Source: Agromyces atrinae
GTDB taxonomy: Bacteria; Actinomycetota; Actinomycetes; Actinomycetales; Microbacteriaceae
DNA: 64,000 nucleotides
NCBI RefSeq assembly: GCF_013407835.1
Contig: NZ_JACCBI010000001.1
Span: 3,038,001-3,102,000, forward strand
Reading direction: 5' to 3'
The position numbers were made by a program, and so were the translations under genes. The first letter of the stretch is position 1; the number at the start of each line of letters is the position of its first letter. Under the pieces are notes generated by a model. That model made no database searches and was not told where the DNA came from. It saw nothing but the letters and a program-made list of their open reading frames with translations. This document shows, in pieces, positions 50,973-58,773 of the stretch.

Positions 50973-50991
50973 TTAGGACAGCCTAACCTTG
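50973..50991 (-). promoter_or_regulatory. IdeR/DtxR-type iron box upstream of the ECF operon
   Basis: TTAGGACAGCCTAACCTTG agrees with 15 of 19 positions of the classical actinobacterial iron-box palindrome (TTAGGTTAGSCTAACCTAA). It lies 23 bases before the first gene of the ECF operon, where a repressor would block transcription. By analogy the operon should be repressed by Fe(II)-bound IdeR/DtxR and switched on under iron limitation. Confidence 0.78.
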
Positions 50992-51068
50992 AGCGGGGGA
51001 ATGCGACAGCGGCCCTGTGTGTTGTATCGATGTCGGGGTTTACGAGCCCGACAGAGGAGGACCCAGCC

Positions 51069-51488
51069 ATGGGAGTCAGTTACGTGGAGTTCGAAGACGA
51101 CGCCGGCGTTCTGCAGCGCTATCGTCGCCACGCGAACGGCCGCGGCCTGGTCTCGGCGAAGGCCAAGGCCGATGCGACCGCATTCGTTCACGCTTCGGCG
51201 TACGTCGATCCGGGGGCGGAGGTCGGCCGCGGAGCCCGCATCGAGTCGGGAGCGTGGATCGACCGCGACGCCATCATCGGCGAGGGTGCGATCATCGACG
51301 CCAACGCGCACGTCGGCCGCGGAGCCATCGTCTCGCGCGGCGCACGCATCGGCATCCGCGCCGCGATCGGAGTCGACGCACGCATCGCGCCCGGCGCTCG
51401 CGTCGAACAGGACGTCACGGTGCCGCCCGGCGGAATCGTCGACTCGGGGCTCGGCACGGGCCGACGCGCCCACGACCTCGCCGCGTAG
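51069..51488 (+). CDS. hexapeptide-repeat left-handed beta-helix protein
   Basis: A 139-residue protein. After a short N-terminal segment (GVSYVEFEDDAGVLQRYRRH) nearly the whole chain is hexapeptide repeats, such as ASAYVDPGAEVGRGARIESG and AWIDRDAIIGEGAIIDANAH. These build a left-handed parallel beta-helix. Such proteins are often acyltransferases or carbonic-anhydrase-like, but no catalytic loop is visible and it may be structural. ATG 51069 has a strong GAGGAGG site 10 bases before. It is divergent from the ECF operon; the iron box lies in the shared gap but nearer the ECF side. Confidence 0.8.
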   Translation: MGVSYVEFEDDAGVLQRYRRHANGRGLVSAKAKADATAFVHASAYVDPGAEVGRGARIESGAWIDRDAIIGEGAIIDANAHVGRGAIVSRGARIGIRAAIGVDARIAPGARVEQDVTVPPGGIVDSGLGTGRRAHDLAA

Positions 51489-51538
51489 AACGCAGCGACC
51501 GTCATCCGCCGCGCCGCCGAGCGCCCGCCGATGACGAT

Positions 51539-51594
51539 GAATTGCCACTAATGGCCGGTGTGAAGCGATTCACACCGGCCATTTGCGGCAACTC
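51539..51594. repeat. hairpin repeat A8 (TTGCC family, subtype 4)
   Basis: Inverted repeat with 23 of 26 matches: AATTGCCACTAATGGCCGG at the left, CCATTTGCGGCAACTC at the right, and a four-base loop. It keeps the TTGCC/GGCAA tips but has its own inner stem. It lies between the convergent beta-helix and LLM genes. Confidence 0.82.
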
Positions 51595-51679
51595 GGGGCC
51601 GTGCGCGGCGGGCGCGCGGGGGCGCGGCCGCCGCGCGGGGTGGGGATGACGCGGGCGGGCGGCATCCCCGCGGGGAGCG

Positions 51680-52717
51680 TTACAGCGCGCCGGCCAACAG
51701 CTCGAGCGTCTGGGTGCGACCGGCTCCGGCGGGCTCGGCCGTGCGGGCGCCGGCGATCGGGGAGATCATGACCTCGTCGACGCCGTACTGGCTCGAGAGG
51801 CGGCGCACTGCGTCGATCGCCTGGGCGGCATCGCCGATGATCCAGCGGCCGGCCATGGCGGCGATGACCTCGTCGCTCATCGCGTCGGGCTCGGCCGCGA
51901 GGGCTTCGTCGACCGTTTCGAGAGCGTGCATCGGGCGACCGAGGCGCAGACGTGCCATCGTGCGCAGCTGCGGGAGGGCGCGGTCGTACGCCTCCTCCTT
52001 CGTCGGCGCGACGGAGGCGTTGACCGTGAGGAACGTGCGCGGTTCGGGGTGCGCCTCGCTCGGCTGGTAGCCCGTGCGGTAATGGTGCAGTGCCGCCTCG
52101 ATGCCGTCGCCCGAGAAGTGGTTCGCGAAGACGTAGGGAAGGCCGAGCGATGCCGCGAGCTTCGCCGAGTAGTCGCTCGATCCGAGCAGCCAGAGGGTCG
52201 GCACGGCCGCGGCGGCGGGCGTCGCGCGGATGTCGTACTCGCGTCCGCTCGTGAGGCGCAGCGTCGCGCCGTCGGTGCTGAGGAGCGACAGGATGTCGGC
52301 GATGTTGTCGGGGAACCGGTCGACGTCGCTCGTCGTGCCCGAGAGCCGCAGGAGCTGGGTGATGACGGGGTCGCTTCCCGGCGCGCGCCCGATGCCGAGG
52401 TCGATGCGCCCCGGGGCGATCGCCTCGAGTGCGGCGAACTGCTCGGCGACGACGAGGGGCGAGTGGTTCGGCAGCATGACGCCGCCCGATCCGACCCGGA
52501 TGCGCTCGGTCGTCGCGGCGACGGCGGCGATGAGCACCGGCGGCGTCGTCGATGCGACCGAGGCCATGTTGTGGTGCTCGGCGAACCAGTAGCGCTCGTA
52601 TCCCAGTCGATCGGCGAGCTGCGCGAGCGCGAGAGCACCGGCGACGGCGTCGGCGCTCGACTGGTTCGTGCGCACGGGAATGAGATCGAGGACGGAGAGG
52701 TGCAGTGAGTCGGACAT
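51680..52717 (-). CDS. LLM class flavin-dependent oxidoreductase (MsnO8-like)
   Basis: A 345-residue luciferase-like monooxygenase. It opens with LHLSVLDLIPVRTNQSSADA, then ALAQLADRLGYERYWFAEHH, the conserved NMASVASTTPPVLIAAVAAT and IRVGSGGVMLPNHSPLVVAE, followed by IDLGIGRAPGSDP. This matches the MsnO8 subgroup of alkanal monooxygenase-like enzymes. ATG 52717 is preferred over TTG 52729 because the family's first strand begins soon after it. Substrate unknown. Convergent with the beta-helix gene and separated from it by hairpin A8. Confidence 0.85.
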   Translation of the reverse strand: MSDSLHLSVLDLIPVRTNQSSADAVAGALALAQLADRLGYERYWFAEHHNMASVASTTPPVLIAAVAATTERIRVGSGGVMLPNHSPLVVAEQFAALEAIAPGRIDLGIGRAPGSDPVITQLLRLSGTTSDVDRFPDNIADILSLLSTDGATLRLTSGREYDIRATPAAAAVPTLWLLGSSDYSAKLAASLGLPYVFANHFSGDGIEAALHHYRTGYQPSEAHPEPRTFLTVNASVAPTKEEAYDRALPQLRTMARLRLGRPMHALETVDEALAAEPDAMSDEVIAAMAGRWIIGDAAQAIDAVRRLSSQYGVDEVMISPIAGARTAEPAGAGRTQTLELLAGAL

Positions 52718-52838
52718 CCCTTGCGCCAACGTCGACCGCGATCGGGCTATTCCGCTCGGCGGGCGGCCGTCATCCGTTCCCTGCTAGCGATGCACCCCGC
52801 TCTGGTCGCGCGCGACCGGCCGGGTGCAGAATGTGCTC

Positions 52839-52979
52839 ATGCGCTTCTCCACGACCCTCTTCCAGCAGGGCAACAACACCGGTATCGAGGTGCCCGCCGA
52901 CCTCGCGGAGGCCCTCGCCGCCTCGCCCGCCGCGACCCGAGCCCGACGCGTCGAGGGCATCATCGCGAAGCTGTCGTGA
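52839..52979 (+). pseudogene. DUF1905-type gene remnant with internal deletion
   Basis: A 46-codon open frame that joins the start of a DUF1905/YdeI-like protein (RFSTTLFQQGNNTGIEVPAD) to what looks like the extreme C-terminus of the same family (SPAATRARRVEGIIAKLS). Complete DUF1905 proteins have a beta-barrel domain in between, which is missing. The frame is kept and its stop overlaps the next gene's GTG by four bases. It is best seen as a deletion relic that still couples translation, or as a very short derived gene. Confidence 0.55.
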
Positions 52980-53323
52980 GCGAGCTGCTCTTCTCCTACG
53001 GCACGCTGCGTCTGCCCGACGTGCAGCACGGCACGTTCGGTCGGCGCATCGAGACGACGGATGACGCGCTGCCCGGTTTCCGGCTGACGACCGTGCGCAT
53101 CCTCGACCCGCACGTCATCGCCCTGAGCGGTTCCGACGAGCACCCGATGCTCGAGCGAACGGATGACCCGGCCGACCACGTCGCCGGTGGAGTGCTCGAA
53201 CTCACCGAGGCCGAACTCCTCGCCGCCGACTCGTACGAGGTCGACGACTACGCCCGCGAGCGCGTCATCCGCGCCTCGGGCCGCCTCGCGTGGGCGTACC
53301 TCGCGGCGCCGCCCGCGCCCTGA
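52976..53323 (+). CDS. gamma-glutamylcyclotransferase family protein
   Basis: A 115-residue protein of the gamma-glutamylcyclotransferase (AIG2-like) fold. It starts SELLFSYGTLRLPDVQHGTF with the substrate-binding YGTLR loop. The likely catalytic Glu is in AADSYEVDDYARERV. Length is typical for the stand-alone form. It may cyclise gamma-glutamyl compounds, although many family members have other roles. The GTG start at 52976 overlaps the remnant upstream (GTGA). A long perfect hairpin follows the gene. Confidence 0.85.
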   Translation: MSELLFSYGTLRLPDVQHGTFGRRIETTDDALPGFRLTTVRILDPHVIALSGSDEHPMLERTDDPADHVAGGVLELTEAELLAADSYEVDDYARERVIRASGRLAWAYLAAPPAP

Positions 53324-53399
53324 TCGCCCGCCCGCGTCATCCCCCCCCCCGCACGCACCTCACGCCCTCACCCCGCGTACACACTCACGCTTCACCCCG

Positions 53400-53469
53400 C
53401 GCAGGAGTGCCGTTGCTGCGGGGGAGTACCGATATCGGTGAACTCCAGCGCGGAAACGGCACTCCTGCG
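53400..53469. repeat. long intergenic hairpin F
   Basis: CGCAGGAGTGCCGTT and its exact complement form a 15-bp stem around 40 bases that contain GGAGT/ACTCC and CGATATCG pairs, so the whole element folds into one long hairpin. It sits between two convergent genes and may be a bidirectional terminator. A run of ten C lies upstream at 53341-53350. Confidence 0.75.
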
Positions 53470-53488
53470 AGGTGAGCGAGGTGCGACG

Positions 53489-55246
53489 TCAGCGACCGCC
53501 GCCGGGGCCGCCGCCCATGCCGCCCATTCCGCCGGCCGGCGCTTCGCCCGCCGTCGCCGTCGCGACCGTCGTCGAGCCCGCCGTGCCGCCCGTCGAGAGC
53601 GTTCCTGCGAGCGTCTCGCCGGCGCTCCCGCCCGAGACGAGCGTGTACGTCGACCCGTTCGCGATGTCCGCCGACGAGTAGACGAGCGACGCGAACGCCT
53701 TCTCGGCGGTGAACGACGCGAGCACCGTGCCGTCGGAGGCCACGATCTGCACGCTCTCGCCCGCGGCGACCGAGCCCGAGAAGGCGACGAATCCCTGCGC
53801 CGAGCCGGTCGACGGGGCCACGGCCATGCCCGCGCTGCCCGCGGCGAGCACCACTCCGCCGTCGACGGTGAACTCGCCGTTGACGTCGAGCGCGCCGTTG
53901 CCGTCGTTGGTCGGACCGTTGACGACCATCGTTCCGCCCGTCACGGTCGCCGTTCCGTTCGAGTCGAGGCCGTCGCCGCCGGCATCCATCACGAGGGTTC
54001 CGCCCGACATCGTGAACGTCACGCCGGCCGTCGCGGAATCACCGCCGCCTCCGCCGCCCATCGTCTCGCCCGAGCCGTCCGACGCGTTGACGCCGTCGTC
54101 GCTCGACACGAGAGTCGTCTCGCCGCCCGAGATGTCGATCGCCATCGACTCGAGGCCCTCGTACGACGCCGTGATGTCGACGGTTCCGCCCGAGATCGAG
54201 AGGGCGCTGTCGGCGTGGATGGCGTCGTCTCCCGAGGAGAGCTCGAGTGCACCGGATGCCACGTGCACGACGCCGTTCGAATGCAGGGCGTCATCGCTCG
54301 ACGCGACGTTCGTGTCGCCGCCGTCGACCACGACGATCACTCCGCCCTTGATGCCCTTCGCCGAGGCGTCGGCGCTCGCCGCCTCGGTCGTCACGTCGAG
54401 GGTGCCGCCGAAGACGACGACATCCGTCGCCGCATCGATGCCGTCGCCGCCCGCCTCGATTGTGACGTCGCCGCCCTCGATCGCGACGTAGCCGCGCTCC
54501 GCCTCCTCGGCGTTGTCGGACTTGATGCCGTCGCCGCCCGCGGTCACCGCGACGGCTCCGCCCGCGATCCACACGTAGTCCTTGCCACGAATGCCGTCGT
54601 CGACCGCCGTCACCGAGATGTCGCCCGCGGCGATCACGAGGCCGTCGCTCGACGCGATGCCGTCGTTGCCGTTGCCCGTCACGGTGAGCGAGCCCGAACC
54701 GAGGATCGTGAGGTCGGTGGCGCTGTAGAGCGCGGCGTTCGCCGTCGCGTCATCCGCATATGACGAGGCATCCGAGAGGGCGTTCTCCGAACCGTCGGCG
54801 AGCACGACGGCGGCCGTGTCGGCCTCCGCGATGTCGATCGCCGCACCGTCGGTGTTCGAGATCGTCGCGCCGTCGAGGATGAGCCGCACGAAGCCCGAGC
54901 TCGAGACGACGACGCCGCCGTCGAGCTCGCCGGTCAGGCGGTAGGTGCCCGCCTCGGTGATCGTGACGGTGTCGCCGTCGACCGTGAGCCCCGATGCCGC
55001 GGGGTCGGAGAGGTCGACGTCGATCACGTCGGCGTCGTCCCACGTCGACTCGGTCGTGTGGGGCTCCTGGTTCTCGGCGAGCACCTCGGCGGCGCTCGCA
55101 CTCGGGTCGGCGGCGACCGCGGCGGCCTCGGCGGTCGCGCTCGTGTCGGTCGTGGTGGTGGCCGTGCCGGCGACGGCGGCCGTGGTGCTGCAGCCCGCGA
55201 GGGCGAGCACGAGCGGCAGTAGCCAGAGGGGGCGGGGTGTCTTCAT
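53489..55246 (-). CDS. Cthe_2159-type carbohydrate-binding lipoprotein
   Basis: A 585-residue exported protein with a lipobox (LALAGC, Cys 19). Most of the chain is a right-handed beta-helix-like repeat pattern: VDGDTVTITEAGTYRLTGEL opens the domain and many turns follow (GGAVAVTAGGDGIKSDN, GGDVTIEAGGDGIDAATDV, DDALHSNGVVHV). This is the Cthe_2159 (PF14262) fold, known to bind acidic sugar polymers. The end is Gly/Met-rich. It is the third gene of a DUF4956-VTC operon, 10 bases after the VTC gene. It is likely surface-attached and sugar-binding. Confidence 0.83.
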   Translation of the reverse strand: MKTPRPLWLLPLVLALAGCSTTAAVAGTATTTTDTSATAEAAAVAADPSASAAEVLAENQEPHTTESTWDDADVIDVDLSDPAASGLTVDGDTVTITEAGTYRLTGELDGGVVVSSSGFVRLILDGATISNTDGAAIDIAEADTAAVVLADGSENALSDASSYADDATANAALYSATDLTILGSGSLTVTGNGNDGIASSDGLVIAAGDISVTAVDDGIRGKDYVWIAGGAVAVTAGGDGIKSDNAEEAERGYVAIEGGDVTIEAGGDGIDAATDVVVFGGTLDVTTEAASADASAKGIKGGVIVVVDGGDTNVASSDDALHSNGVVHVASGALELSSGDDAIHADSALSISGGTVDITASYEGLESMAIDISGGETTLVSSDDGVNASDGSGETMGGGGGGDSATAGVTFTMSGGTLVMDAGGDGLDSNGTATVTGGTMVVNGPTNDGNGALDVNGEFTVDGGVVLAAGSAGMAVAPSTGSAQGFVAFSGSVAAGESVQIVASDGTVLASFTAEKAFASLVYSSADIANGSTYTLVSGGSAGETLAGTLSTGGTAGSTTVATATAGEAPAGGMGGMGGGPGGGR

Positions 55247-55256
55247 GGTGGTTCTC

Positions 55257-56099
55257 CTATCGGGTGCTGAAGTGGCGGTCGAGGACACGACGCCATTTGT
55301 TCGAGGGAAGTCCGGGGCGCAGCGCCGCGAGGCCCGTGCCGAACTTCGAGAGGGTGGCCGGTCGGTGACCGTGGCGCCACAGGGCCCGGTCGAGGGCACC
55401 GGCCGAACTGCCCGACTTCGTCTCGACGATGACCGAGCGCGGCAGGTGCAGGTCGCGGGCGAAGTCCTGCGCCCCGACGTCGACCCATTCGAGCCGGTCG
55501 TCGATCGTCGCGCGCGACTCGTCCCGACCCGACTCGGCGGGAAGCAGGAGCGTCGTGCGCCGGTAGCGGGTGATGAGCGTCGGGTACAGCCGTCCGGTCA
55601 CGGCCGGATCGAGCGCCCCGCCGTCTCGCAGCACCCCGCAGTCGCGCAGCAGGTCGTCGGCGTACGCGACGCCCTCGGGCCGGAGCGCCTCGCCCGCGGC
55701 ATCCACCGTGTAAGGGAGGCGATCCTTGACGGTGAGGCTCCGCCCGCCGCGCGTCTTCACCTCGAGGAAGCTCGCTCCCGAGTCGAGGTAATGGCGCGTG
55801 CGGATCTTGAAGCGGCGCCGACGCCCGCGCGCCGCGAGGTGGTAGCTCGCGAGCTCGGGGGTGTCGAAGTACACCGACTCGTAGGGGGTTCCGCGCACAC
55901 CGTCGATCTCGAGCACGAGGGCATCGTCGCCGAGCTCCGCGAGCACCGCCGCGAGATCGCCCGCCGGCAGGATGTACTTCCGGTCGACGCGGGTCTGCAG
56001 TTCGGCGCGGGCGTTCAGCTCGTCGAGCGAGAGACCGTCGAACCGGTCGAGAAGAGCGGCCGGCGCCGTCATCCGCTTCTCCATCGCGGCCGCGCTCAT
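55257..56099 (-). CDS. VTC domain protein (polyphosphate-polymerase-like)
   Basis: A 280-residue protein with a VTC/CYTH-like tunnel fold. RVDRKYILPAGDLAAVLAEL, PYESVYFDTPELASYHLAAR, GRRRRFKIRTRHYLDSGASF, LEVKTRGGRSLTVKDRLPY and VIVETKSGSSAGALDRALWR give the expected Lys/Arg and Glu residues lining the tunnel. In yeast VTC makes polyphosphate; for bacterial homologues in this operon type the product is not settled. No membrane segment. ATG 56099 overlaps the DUF4956 stop by four bases, so the two are coupled. Confidence 0.85.
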   Translation of the reverse strand: MSAAAMEKRMTAPAALLDRFDGLSLDELNARAELQTRVDRKYILPAGDLAAVLAELGDDALVLEIDGVRGTPYESVYFDTPELASYHLAARGRRRRFKIRTRHYLDSGASFLEVKTRGGRSLTVKDRLPYTVDAAGEALRPEGVAYADDLLRDCGVLRDGGALDPAVTGRLYPTLITRYRRTTLLLPAESGRDESRATIDDRLEWVDVGAQDFARDLHLPRSVIVETKSGSSAGALDRALWRHGHRPATLSKFGTGLAALRPGLPSNKWRRVLDRHFSTR

Positions 56100-56713
56100 C
56101 GCGCCGGCTCCAGGGTCACGGGGGCGGTGTGGGCCGAACGGATGCCGGCCGCGCGCGCACCGGGCCGGCCCGGGCGAGTCAGTTCGAAACGTGCATCGAC
56201 CGTCGTAGTGTCGTTGACGAGGTCGAGCGAGACGACGGTGAGGGCGTGCACGCGGGCGCCGAGGAGCCGCTCGACCTGGCCGCGCAGCTCCTCTTCGTCG
56301 AGCACCGCGTGATCGACGACGATCGTCTGCTGGCGGTAGCGGCGGAAGAGCGAGGGGTGGTCGGCGACGAAGAGCACCGCCACGATGAGCGCCATGAGTC
56401 CGGCACCGAGCCAAGTGAAGCCGCCGAGCCCGCCGATGAGCCCGAGCGCGAGGGCCGCGAAGTAGTACGCGACCTCGCCCTGCTCGATCTCGCGCGACCG
56501 GAGACGGATGATCGAGAGCACGCCGAAGAGGCCGAGGCCGAGGCCCGCGCCGACCGCGGTGGAGCCGAGCACGAGGGCCACGGCGAGGACGCCTACGTTG
56601 ACCCCGAGGAACGCGACGACGAGGTCTCGTCGGCGGTGACGGGGAAAGTAGATGCCGAAAACGAGCACGCCGATGGCGAGCAGATCGGCGCCGATGATGA
56701 GCGCGATATCCAT
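56096..56713 (-). CDS. DUF4956 membrane protein
   Basis: A 205-residue protein with about four membrane helices (IALIIGADLLAIGVLVFGIY, AFLGVNVGVLAVALVLGSTA, FAALALGLIGGLGGFTWLGA). It has the family motif LGLFGVLSIIRLRSREIEQG between helices and a cytoplasmic C-terminal domain (RLLGARVHALTVVSLDLVND). It heads the operon with the VTC-domain and carbohydrate-binding genes, the standard partners of DUF4956. The three probably form a surface or polymer system; mechanism unknown. The start at 56713 is followed directly by the first helix. Confidence 0.85.
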   Translation of the reverse strand: MDIALIIGADLLAIGVLVFGIYFPRHRRRDLVVAFLGVNVGVLAVALVLGSTAVGAGLGLGLFGVLSIIRLRSREIEQGEVAYYFAALALGLIGGLGGFTWLGAGLMALIVAVLFVADHPSLFRRYRQQTIVVDHAVLDEEELRGQVERLLGARVHALTVVSLDLVNDTTTVDARFELTRPGRPGARAAGIRSAHTAPVTLEPAR

Positions 56714-56864
56714 GGTGACCTCCTGGCCGAATGATGACGTTCCCCATTCAGCCGAGGCCCGCTATGCGGTCGCTATGCGATTCCTCTGAGGCATCTCGGC
56801 TGAGACTGGGCAACGCCCGCGAGCACTCGGTTAGGCTCGTACAGGGGTCGATGAAGGAGCACGG

Positions 56865-57479
56865 ATGGCATGGTTTCGCCGACGCGCTGCGTCGCGTCCG
56901 CCGCGTATCCCCGCCTTCCTCCGCGCCCTGAAACAGCCGGAGATCGACCCGCTCGAGTCGGCCGCGGAGGGTGTGATGCTCGCCGAGTACGCCGGGGTCA
57001 TGAGGCTCAAGAACCGCATCATCGTCGCGACCCTGGGTGCGGGAGGCGACTTCTCGCCCGATGCCCACCGCGAGGACGCGCGCGAGGTGCTGCGTGCGCT
57101 CGCCGACGAATCACGTCGTGCGTCCGACCGGCTCGTCGCCGAGCGCGAAGCCGCGATGATGCTCCACGGTCGCGGCACGCACCAGCACGACTACCGATCG
57201 GGTGACGCGACGAACCTCGAGCTGCGTGAGGAGATCGGCCGCCTCGTCGCGAGCCGACTCGAAGAGAAGTGCAGCGATGACGAGGCGCTTGACGAACTCA
57301 TCGAGCGCGCTCGCGCGGCGGCGTGGGCCGACGTCGCCGTCGAGATCGAATCGACCCTCGACCGTGAGGTCGCGGCCTCGCGCCGTGACCCCGACTACGA
57401 GGCCGAGCGTGACGAGCGCATGCGTCAGGTGCGCATGGTCGACCTGCTGTGGCTGCAGGTCGATCGCCAGCGCACCTGA
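56865..57479 (+). CDS. hypothetical protein of actinobacterial type
   Basis: A 204-residue cytoplasmic protein without a named domain that I can assign. It begins with a basic WFRRRAASRPPRIPAFLRAL segment, then EIDPLESAAEGVMLAEYAGV and MRLKNRIIVATLGAGGDFSP. The rest is mainly charged helices rich in Arg/Glu/Ala with coiled-coil potential (REVLRALADESRRASDRLVA). Similar proteins occur in Microbacteriaceae as far as I recall. ATG 56865 has AAGGAGC just upstream. Monocistronic, followed by a long hairpin. Confidence 0.65.
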   Translation: MAWFRRRAASRPPRIPAFLRALKQPEIDPLESAAEGVMLAEYAGVMRLKNRIIVATLGAGGDFSPDAHREDAREVLRALADESRRASDRLVAEREAAMMLHGRGTHQHDYRSGDATNLELREEIGRLVASRLEEKCSDDEALDELIERARAAAWADVAVEIESTLDREVAASRRDPDYEAERDERMRQVRMVDLLWLQVDRQRT

Positions 57480-57513
57480 TCTCGACGCTGTCGGGCTGCG
57501 CAGCGACCCTCCA

Positions 57514-57608
57514 CCCTGTTCGCAATTCAGGTCGGCGACCGTGTCGAGGTGCCCCGCGCCCTATGGCGAGAGCGACGCGCCGTGTGCGCACCTGAATTGC
57601 GAACAGGG
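57514..57608. repeat. long intergenic hairpin G
   Basis: CCCTGTTCGCAATTCAGGT pairs perfectly over 19 bp with ACCTGAATTGCGAACAGGG across a 57-base loop that holds further complementary GC stretches. It fills most of the gap between two convergent genes, so it may terminate both transcripts. Confidence 0.75.
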
Positions 57609-57628
57609 AGCGGGCTCGGGGGAAGAGA

Positions 57629-58726
57629 TCAGGGCAGCAGGTCGCCGATGCCGCCGAGCGCGTCGCCGACGACCTCGATGACTCCTCCGCCGACATCCAC
57701 GAGGTCGCCGAGCGCGCCCGCGAGGTCGGCGAGGTTCGACACCGCGGCGGTGAGCACGATCAGATCGCCCGCGATGTCGAGCGCGGCGAGAGGGATGTCG
57801 AGATCGAGCGAGGCGAGCTCGTCGTGGCGCACGCGCAGTTCGGCCATCCACTCGGCGCTCAGCCCGAAGATGAGGGCATAGGGCAGTAAACGCTCGGTGA
57901 GCACGAGGCGTTCGAGGGCGGCATCCCCCGCGGTCGACCCGGTCGACGTGGTCGACGCCGTCGACGGCGCGATCCGTTCGGCTCCGCTCGGGCTCTGCAG
58001 CATCTTCAGACGGTCGGCCTCGGCGAGGGTCATGTACTGACGCAGACCGTCGAGGTGCTCGCGGTGGGGTTTCGCGGCCTCGGTGAACCGCCGCCACGGC
58101 TTCGGATTGACGATGAGCGCCGCGACGACGAGCGCGAGGGATGCCAGCGAGAGGCCGAAAGCCAGCCAGGAGCCCCAACTGATGATGGCGAACACCACGC
58201 ACGCGATGATGCCGAGCACGCCCAAGGTGCCCACGAGTCGCACGGGCCACGCCGTCGGACGCCGCGCCAGGAAACCGTCGTCGACGAGGATGTCGTCGGT
58301 GATGTCGAGCACGTGACGCACGCGACGGCCGAGCGCACGGCGGTCGCTTGAGAAGCGGCGCACCCGGCTCGGAGTGTGATCCGGGCCGAAGAGCGCCTCG
58401 AGCACGGCGAGCTCGGCGGCCGAGAAGGTCGCGCCCGGTTCGACCTCGACGGCGACGGGTGATGACTTCGACGGCTCGGCGAGGATGCGGATGCGGCGCG
58501 ACACCGCGAGCGAGATGATCACCGCGGGGATCGCGGCGGCACGGCGGTCGGCGAGGAGTGCGTCGTGCAGCACGGTCGCTCCGCGCTCGGGCAGGTACTG
58601 CACGACGAGCGAGCGCACGCGCTGGTGCGAGGCCCGGCGGGCGGCGATCGCACCCGCGAGGAGTGCGATCGCGGGCACGACGGCGAACACGATGACGAGC
58701 GTCGTCAGTACGGACGTGACCAGCAT
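57629..58726 (-). CDS. DUF2207-like membrane protein
   Basis: A 365-residue membrane protein resembling the C-terminal part of DUF2207 proteins. An N-terminal helix (VLTTLVIVFAVVPAIALLAG) is followed by a cytoplasmic domain with a winged-helix-like AAAIPAVIISLAVSRRIRIL. Two central helices (VRLVGTLGVLGIIACVVFAI, WLAFGLSLASLALVVAALIV) follow, and then the family's HREHLDGLRQYMTLAEADRL and ERLLPYALIFGLSAEWMAEL. The large N-terminal extracytoplasmic domain of full DUF2207 proteins is missing. The tail is hydrophobic and Gly/Asp-rich. Function unknown. Confidence 0.75.
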   Translation of the reverse strand: MLVTSVLTTLVIVFAVVPAIALLAGAIAARRASHQRVRSLVVQYLPERGATVLHDALLADRRAAAIPAVIISLAVSRRIRILAEPSKSSPVAVEVEPGATFSAAELAVLEALFGPDHTPSRVRRFSSDRRALGRRVRHVLDITDDILVDDGFLARRPTAWPVRLVGTLGVLGIIACVVFAIISWGSWLAFGLSLASLALVVAALIVNPKPWRRFTEAAKPHREHLDGLRQYMTLAEADRLKMLQSPSGAERIAPSTASTTSTGSTAGDAALERLVLTERLLPYALIFGLSAEWMAELRVRHDELASLDLDIPLAALDIAGDLIVLTAAVSNLADLAGALGDLVDVGGGVIEVVGDALGGIGDLLP

Positions 58727-58773
58727 CTGGTCAGCCTAGGCGACGCCGGTCGGCGGGAAGCAGGTGGCGCGGA

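Noticed and set aside
50951..51068. Thiamine (TPP) riboswitch before the YkoE-like operon
   Set aside because: No THI-box sequence is visible and the leader from the iron box to the ATG is only about 23 bases.
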